NCBI GenBank assembly: GCA_937877765.1 | Contig: CALGBN010000356.1 | Span: forward strand, 1-7,111 | Reading direction: 5' to 3' | Length of the DNA stretch: 7,111 nucleotides | Source of the DNA: Candidatus Bathyarchaeota archaeon | GTDB taxonomy: Archaea > Thermoproteota > Bathyarchaeia > TCS64 | Shown here: in pieces, positions 5,562-7,111 of the stretch | How the letters are laid out: each line of letters starts with the position of its first letter | How positions within the stretch are numbered: the stretch's first letter is position 1 | Notes under the pieces: generated by a model | What the model was told of the DNA's origin: nothing | The model's input: only the letters and a program-made list of their open reading frames with translations | Databases searched by the model: none | Made by a program: the position numbers and the translations under genes

Positions 5562-5578
5562 TTTTTTTTCTATTTTTT
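5562..5578 (+). terminator. Oligo-T terminator closing the hydrogenase operon
   Basis: Two T runs (eight T's at 5562-5569, six at 5573-5578) begin 7 nt after the stop of the ferredoxin gene. Together with the new promoter at 5665-5704 they mark the operon end, so no membrane subunit is hidden downstream in the same transcript. Confidence 0.75.
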
Positions 5579-5664
5579 CGGTAGTCAAGTTGTTTTCGTT
5601 GGTATATTGATAATGTTGACTGGTACTATTGTTCTTTGTTTCATATAAAACACCGGGCTCTGAC

Positions 5665-5704
5665 ACGTAATAGTACTTACCATATGTTCTGAAAGCATAT
5701 ACTA
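5665..5704 (+). promoter_or_regulatory. Shared-type promoter of the PH-like gene (copy 3 of 3)
   Basis: The core CTGAAAGCATATACTA (5689-5704) is identical to the uspA copy at all 16 positions. The TATA box at 5698-5701 predicts a start near 5725, just ahead of an AGGAG (5727-5731). The upstream element TAATAGTACT (5668-5677) is again 11 nt from the core and differs by one base from that of the hydrogenase operon. Confidence 0.8.
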
Positions 5705-5744
5705 TGGTGTATGGTTATTGTTTTTCAGGAGATGGGCGAAAGTG

Positions 5745-6116
5745 ATGGAATTTACAAACACTCATGAATTACTCGGAACCCCAGAAAACGAAAAAGCACT
5801 GAACTATTTCGAGTGTTTTATGGATAATGTACGTGGCTTCCTGGTGCCCACTGACACCAGGTTGATGTTCATTCAAAACGGGTTAGGAGATGACCAGAAA
5901 CCCTTGGAGATAAAATATAATATGATTGAGGAGATCCGGTGGAGCTCTGATAACAAACTATGGCTTACAGAGATAAACGCCTCAAAAGGTAGGAAAATAG
6001 AGCCCATCGAGACTTCGCTTCAATTACTGGAAAAAATAATCAAATCAGAACTCAAAAACAAGCCACCAGCAGAAGACTACTGTTACTGCTCCAACCATAT
6101 AATAAAATACGAGTAA
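5745..6116 (+). CDS. Small protein with possible PH-like (GRAM/bPH) beta domain
   Basis: The protein is 123 residues from ATG 5745; GTG 5742 is an alternative, and both follow the AGGAG at 5727-5731 by 10-13 nt. An in-frame TTG at 5718 would lie upstream of the predicted transcript start. Residues 29-88 have the rhythm of bacterial PH-like or GRAM domains: VRGFLVPTDTRLMFIQNGLG, then PLEIKYNMIEEIRWSSDNKLWLTEI, that is a strand, a T-x-x-R-L turn, and an I-x-Y-x-x-I-x-x-I step. Residues 90-104 fit the closing helix of that fold. The end holds a CYC pair (Cys113, Cys115). I cannot assign a function; the fold call is from pattern only. There is no membrane segment or signal. It is a single-gene transcript, but it uses the same promoter type as the hydrogenase operon just upstream. 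Confidence 0.65.
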   Translation: MEFTNTHELLGTPENEKALNYFECFMDNVRGFLVPTDTRLMFIQNGLGDDQKPLEIKYNMIEEIRWSSDNKLWLTEINASKGRKIEPIETSLQLLEKIIKSELKNKPPAEDYCYCSNHIIKYE

Positions 6117-6118
6117 GA

Positions 6119-6149
6119 TTTTCCCCCTTCTTTTCTCTTCCTTCCGCCT
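6119..6149 (+). terminator. Pyrimidine-rich terminator after the PH-like gene
   Basis: A run of almost pure T and C starts 2 nt after the stop codon. It is followed by a small hairpin with stem CCCCAA (6154-6159) / TTGGGG (6167-6172). Either or both may end the transcript before the next promoter at 6190-6203. Confidence 0.45.
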
Positions 6150-6189
6150 AGTGCCCCAATGGGTCTTTGGGGGATTCTGTGGATAATAT

Positions 6190-6203
6190 GAAACAATATA
6201 AAC
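6190..6203 (+). promoter_or_regulatory. BRE/TATA promoter giving a leaderless thioredoxin-like mRNA
   Basis: GAAAC (6190-6194) then AATATAAA (6195-6202) is a good BRE plus TATA box. The box centre is about 26 nt before the ATG at 6225, so transcription should begin at the start codon. It lacks the CTGAAAG core of the three shared promoters. Confidence 0.7.
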
Positions 6204-6224
6204 CACCCACCATATCCAACGTGT

Positions 6225-6470
6225 ATGCAGAATCCTCACGTGACCATAATCACTGTACCTCTATGCCCAAAATGCGTTATAATGAAGAAAAGAATCCATA
6301 AGATCGCAGAGGATCACCCGGAGATAACTATTGAAGAAACCGGTTTGCAGGCGTATATTGGTGAGGCAATGAAACGCAGGATAATGGATGCGCCAATTAT
6401 TCTGGCAGGTGATATGGTTTTTTCTGGTGTGGTTGATGATTCAGCCATTTTGTCTGCTTTAGGAATATAG
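6225..6470 (+). CDS. Small thioredoxin/glutaredoxin-fold redox protein (CPKC)
   Basis: The 81-residue protein begins with a strand (HVTIITVPLC) leading to Cys14-Pro-Lys-Cys17, a CxxC active site at the start of helix 1, as in thioredoxin-fold proteins. Residues 52-70 (RIMDAPIILAGDMVFSGVV) contain the expected cis-proline (Pro57) followed by the two C-terminal strands. The length matches the small archaeal thioredoxin-like proteins rather than the 105-residue classical thioredoxin. The likely role is cytoplasmic thiol-disulfide exchange; its partner and reductase are not shown. The start is fixed by the TATA box, which predicts a leaderless message from 6225. It has its own promoter and is not part of the hydrogenase transcript. 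Confidence 0.8.
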   Translation: MQNPHVTIITVPLCPKCVIMKKRIHKIAEDHPEITIEETGLQAYIGEAMKRRIMDAPIILAGDMVFSGVVDDSAILSALGI

Positions 6471-6490
6471 TCAAGGATATTCATTATACT

Positions 6491-6510
6491 ATTTTTTCTT
6501 CACTTTTCAT
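6491..6510 (+). terminator. T-rich terminator after the thioredoxin-like gene
   Basis: The stretch ATTTTTTCTTCACTTTTC, about 20 nt after the stop codon, is an oligo-T tract suited to archaeal termination. No clear stem precedes it. Confidence 0.5.
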
Positions 6511-6529
6511 CCATATAATCTATAATTAT

Positions 6530-6562
6530 TATGTATCATGAAATACGTATTTCAAATACATA
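6530..6562. promoter_or_regulatory. Nested palindrome, candidate operator upstream of the response-regulator gene
   Basis: GAAATACGTATTTC (6540-6553) is a perfect 14-bp palindrome. It is flanked by TATGTAT (6530-6536) and ATACATA (6556-6562), a second inverted pair one base off centre. The site is about 22 nt upstream of the likely promoter at 6581-6592, a suitable place for an activator or autoregulator. AT-rich DNA makes chance palindromes more common, so this is only a candidate. Confidence 0.4.
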
Positions 6563-6580
6563 CACCAAAAATAACCTCAA

Positions 6581-6592
6581 AACCTAAATACT
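6581..6592 (+). promoter_or_regulatory. Likely BRE/TATA promoter of the response-regulator gene
   Basis: AACC followed by TAAATACT places a TATA-like box near 6588 and a start near 6614. The resulting leader of about 19 nt contains GGTG (6623-6626), 6 nt before the ATG at 6633. A second A/T box at 6599-6606 (GTATACAT) would give a nearly leaderless message instead; the GGTG favours the first. Confidence 0.45.
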
Positions 6593-6632
6593 ATCTTAGT
6601 ATACATTAAATCTAGTAACTCCGGTGCCCACT

Positions 6633-7111
6633 ATGAGTTTCCCCGAAAAGATAGATGTACTCGACTTAATTATTAACGTCCTTAATGAACATGAGAAAAA
6701 AATGGACATGCTCGTAGAAAGAATGGAGCGCATAGTGGACGTATTGGAAGGGCACCCAGACTTTAGTGAAGCACTCCGTGAACATCAAGCACAACTAGAG
6801 TTCCAAGAGGAGAAAATATTCCACGTTCTCATCGTCGATGACGACCAGTTCTTAGCAGACACATTTGAGATGCTATTAGAAGATGCAGGGTTCTTGGTGG
6901 AGACCGCTCAGACAGGTAATCAGGCGTTACTGAAGGCGAGCCAGTTCAACTTTGATATGGCTATTCTTGACTACAAGCTTCCTGATACGACTGGCGCTGA
7001 GCTTCGAAATCGTCTCAAGGAGCGTAACAAGGACATGAATGTGGTGTTCCTCACAGGGCAGGTGGAGACATTGGACGGTGAGGTGGCGGAAGGAATTGAT
7101 AAAGACGAGAT
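6633..7111 (+). CDS. Response regulator receiver protein with N-terminal helical extension, partial
   Basis: The reading frame is open from ATG 6633 to the window end: 159 codons with no stop, continuing beyond. Residues 1-61 are charged and helical, with a coiled-coil look (LDLIINVLNEHEKKMDMLVERMERIVDVLEG), which is unusual because most receivers start at the protein N-terminus. The receiver domain begins at residue 63: VLIVDDD holds the acidic pocket (Asp69, Asp70), AILDYKLPD the phosphate-accepting Asp113, and VFLTGQ the conserved Thr141. The conserved Lys that normally follows about 15-20 residues later may be Lys157, but the sequence ends too soon to judge. No output domain is visible. 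The function is phosphotransfer signalling from a histidine kinase that is not in the window. GGTG at 6623-6626 supports the start. Confidence 0.92.
   Translation, partial: MSFPEKIDVLDLIINVLNEHEKKMDMLVERMERIVDVLEGHPDFSEALREHQAQLEFQEEKIFHVLIVDDDQFLADTFEMLLEDAGFLVETAQTGNQALLKASQFNFDMAILDYKLPDTTGAELRNRLKERNKDMNVVFLTGQVETLDGEVAEGIDKDE

Noticed and set aside
5718..5744. TTG start for the PH-like gene
   Set aside because: The predicted transcript start (about 5725) is downstream of it, and AGGAG at 5727-5731 points to GTG 5742 or ATG 5745.
5843..5852. Ten-base match GGTGCCCACT shared with 6623-6632 before the response-regulator ATG
   Set aside because: One copy is inside a coding region and the other is a ribosome site plus spacer; no flanking similarity, so probably coincidence.
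5840..5861. Inverted repeat CCTGGTG / CACCAGG inside the PH-like gene
   Set aside because: It is within coding sequence, with an 8-nt loop and no T-tract or conserved context; likely chance.
1..7111. CRISPR arrays, tRNA or rRNA genes, insertion sequences, attachment sites
   Set aside because: No regularly spaced repeats, no tRNA-like cloverleaf or rRNA motifs, no transposase or integrase, and no terminal inverted repeats were seen. The Tn5 mosaic end at 52-70 is library adapter, not a resident transposon.

Overview
The window is archaeal. The evidence is a BRE/TATA-type promoter placed about 26 nt before the expected transcript start of nearly every transcription unit, several leaderless or nearly leaderless starts, GGAGGT/GGTG ribosome sites inside the operon, oligo-T terminators, and archaeal-style protein families (a PhoU-like regulator with an AbrB N-terminus, UspA, an Ech-type [NiFe] hydrogenase). 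Nothing in the sequence fixes the lineage further. The first 70 bases are not biological: they are Illumina Nextera P7/i7 adapter ending in the Tn5 mosaic end, so this is the raw end of a contig.

Layout. (1) 1-70 adapter. (2) 71-375, minus strand: N-terminal part of an AbrB/PhoU-like regulator cut by the contig end. (3) 504-953: UspA-type ATP-binding stress protein, divergent from the regulator. (4) 1202-5554: a tight six-gene operon with two unrecognised small proteins, a [NiFe]-hydrogenase small subunit, a 600-residue fusion of an EchD/NuoC-like domain with a GltD/NfnL-like FAD/NAD(P)H oxidoreductase, the hydrogenase large subunit with all four nickel-ligand cysteines, and a 2x[4Fe-4S] ferredoxin subunit. 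It is closed by a T-tract terminator. (5) 5745-6116: small protein with a possible PH-like beta fold. (6) 6225-6470: small thioredoxin-fold protein with a CPKC motif, read from a leaderless transcript. (7) 6633 to the end: response-regulator receiver protein with an N-terminal helical extension, cut by the window end.

How the genes fit together. The core of the operon has the order of echC-echD-echE-echF, but the membrane subunits echA and echB are absent. Two small soluble-looking proteins sit where those genes would be, and an NAD(P)H-type flavoprotein has been fused onto the echD position. The simplest reading is a soluble hydrogenase that exchanges electrons between H2, a ferredoxin-type subunit and NAD(P)H. 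Flavin-based bifurcation or confurcation is a possible but unproven mechanism.

The hydrogenase operon, the uspA gene and the PH-like gene share a nearly identical promoter. A 16-bp BRE/TATA core (one mismatch) is preceded, at a fixed distance, by a second conserved element. This suggests a common regulon, or a very stereotyped promoter type in this organism.
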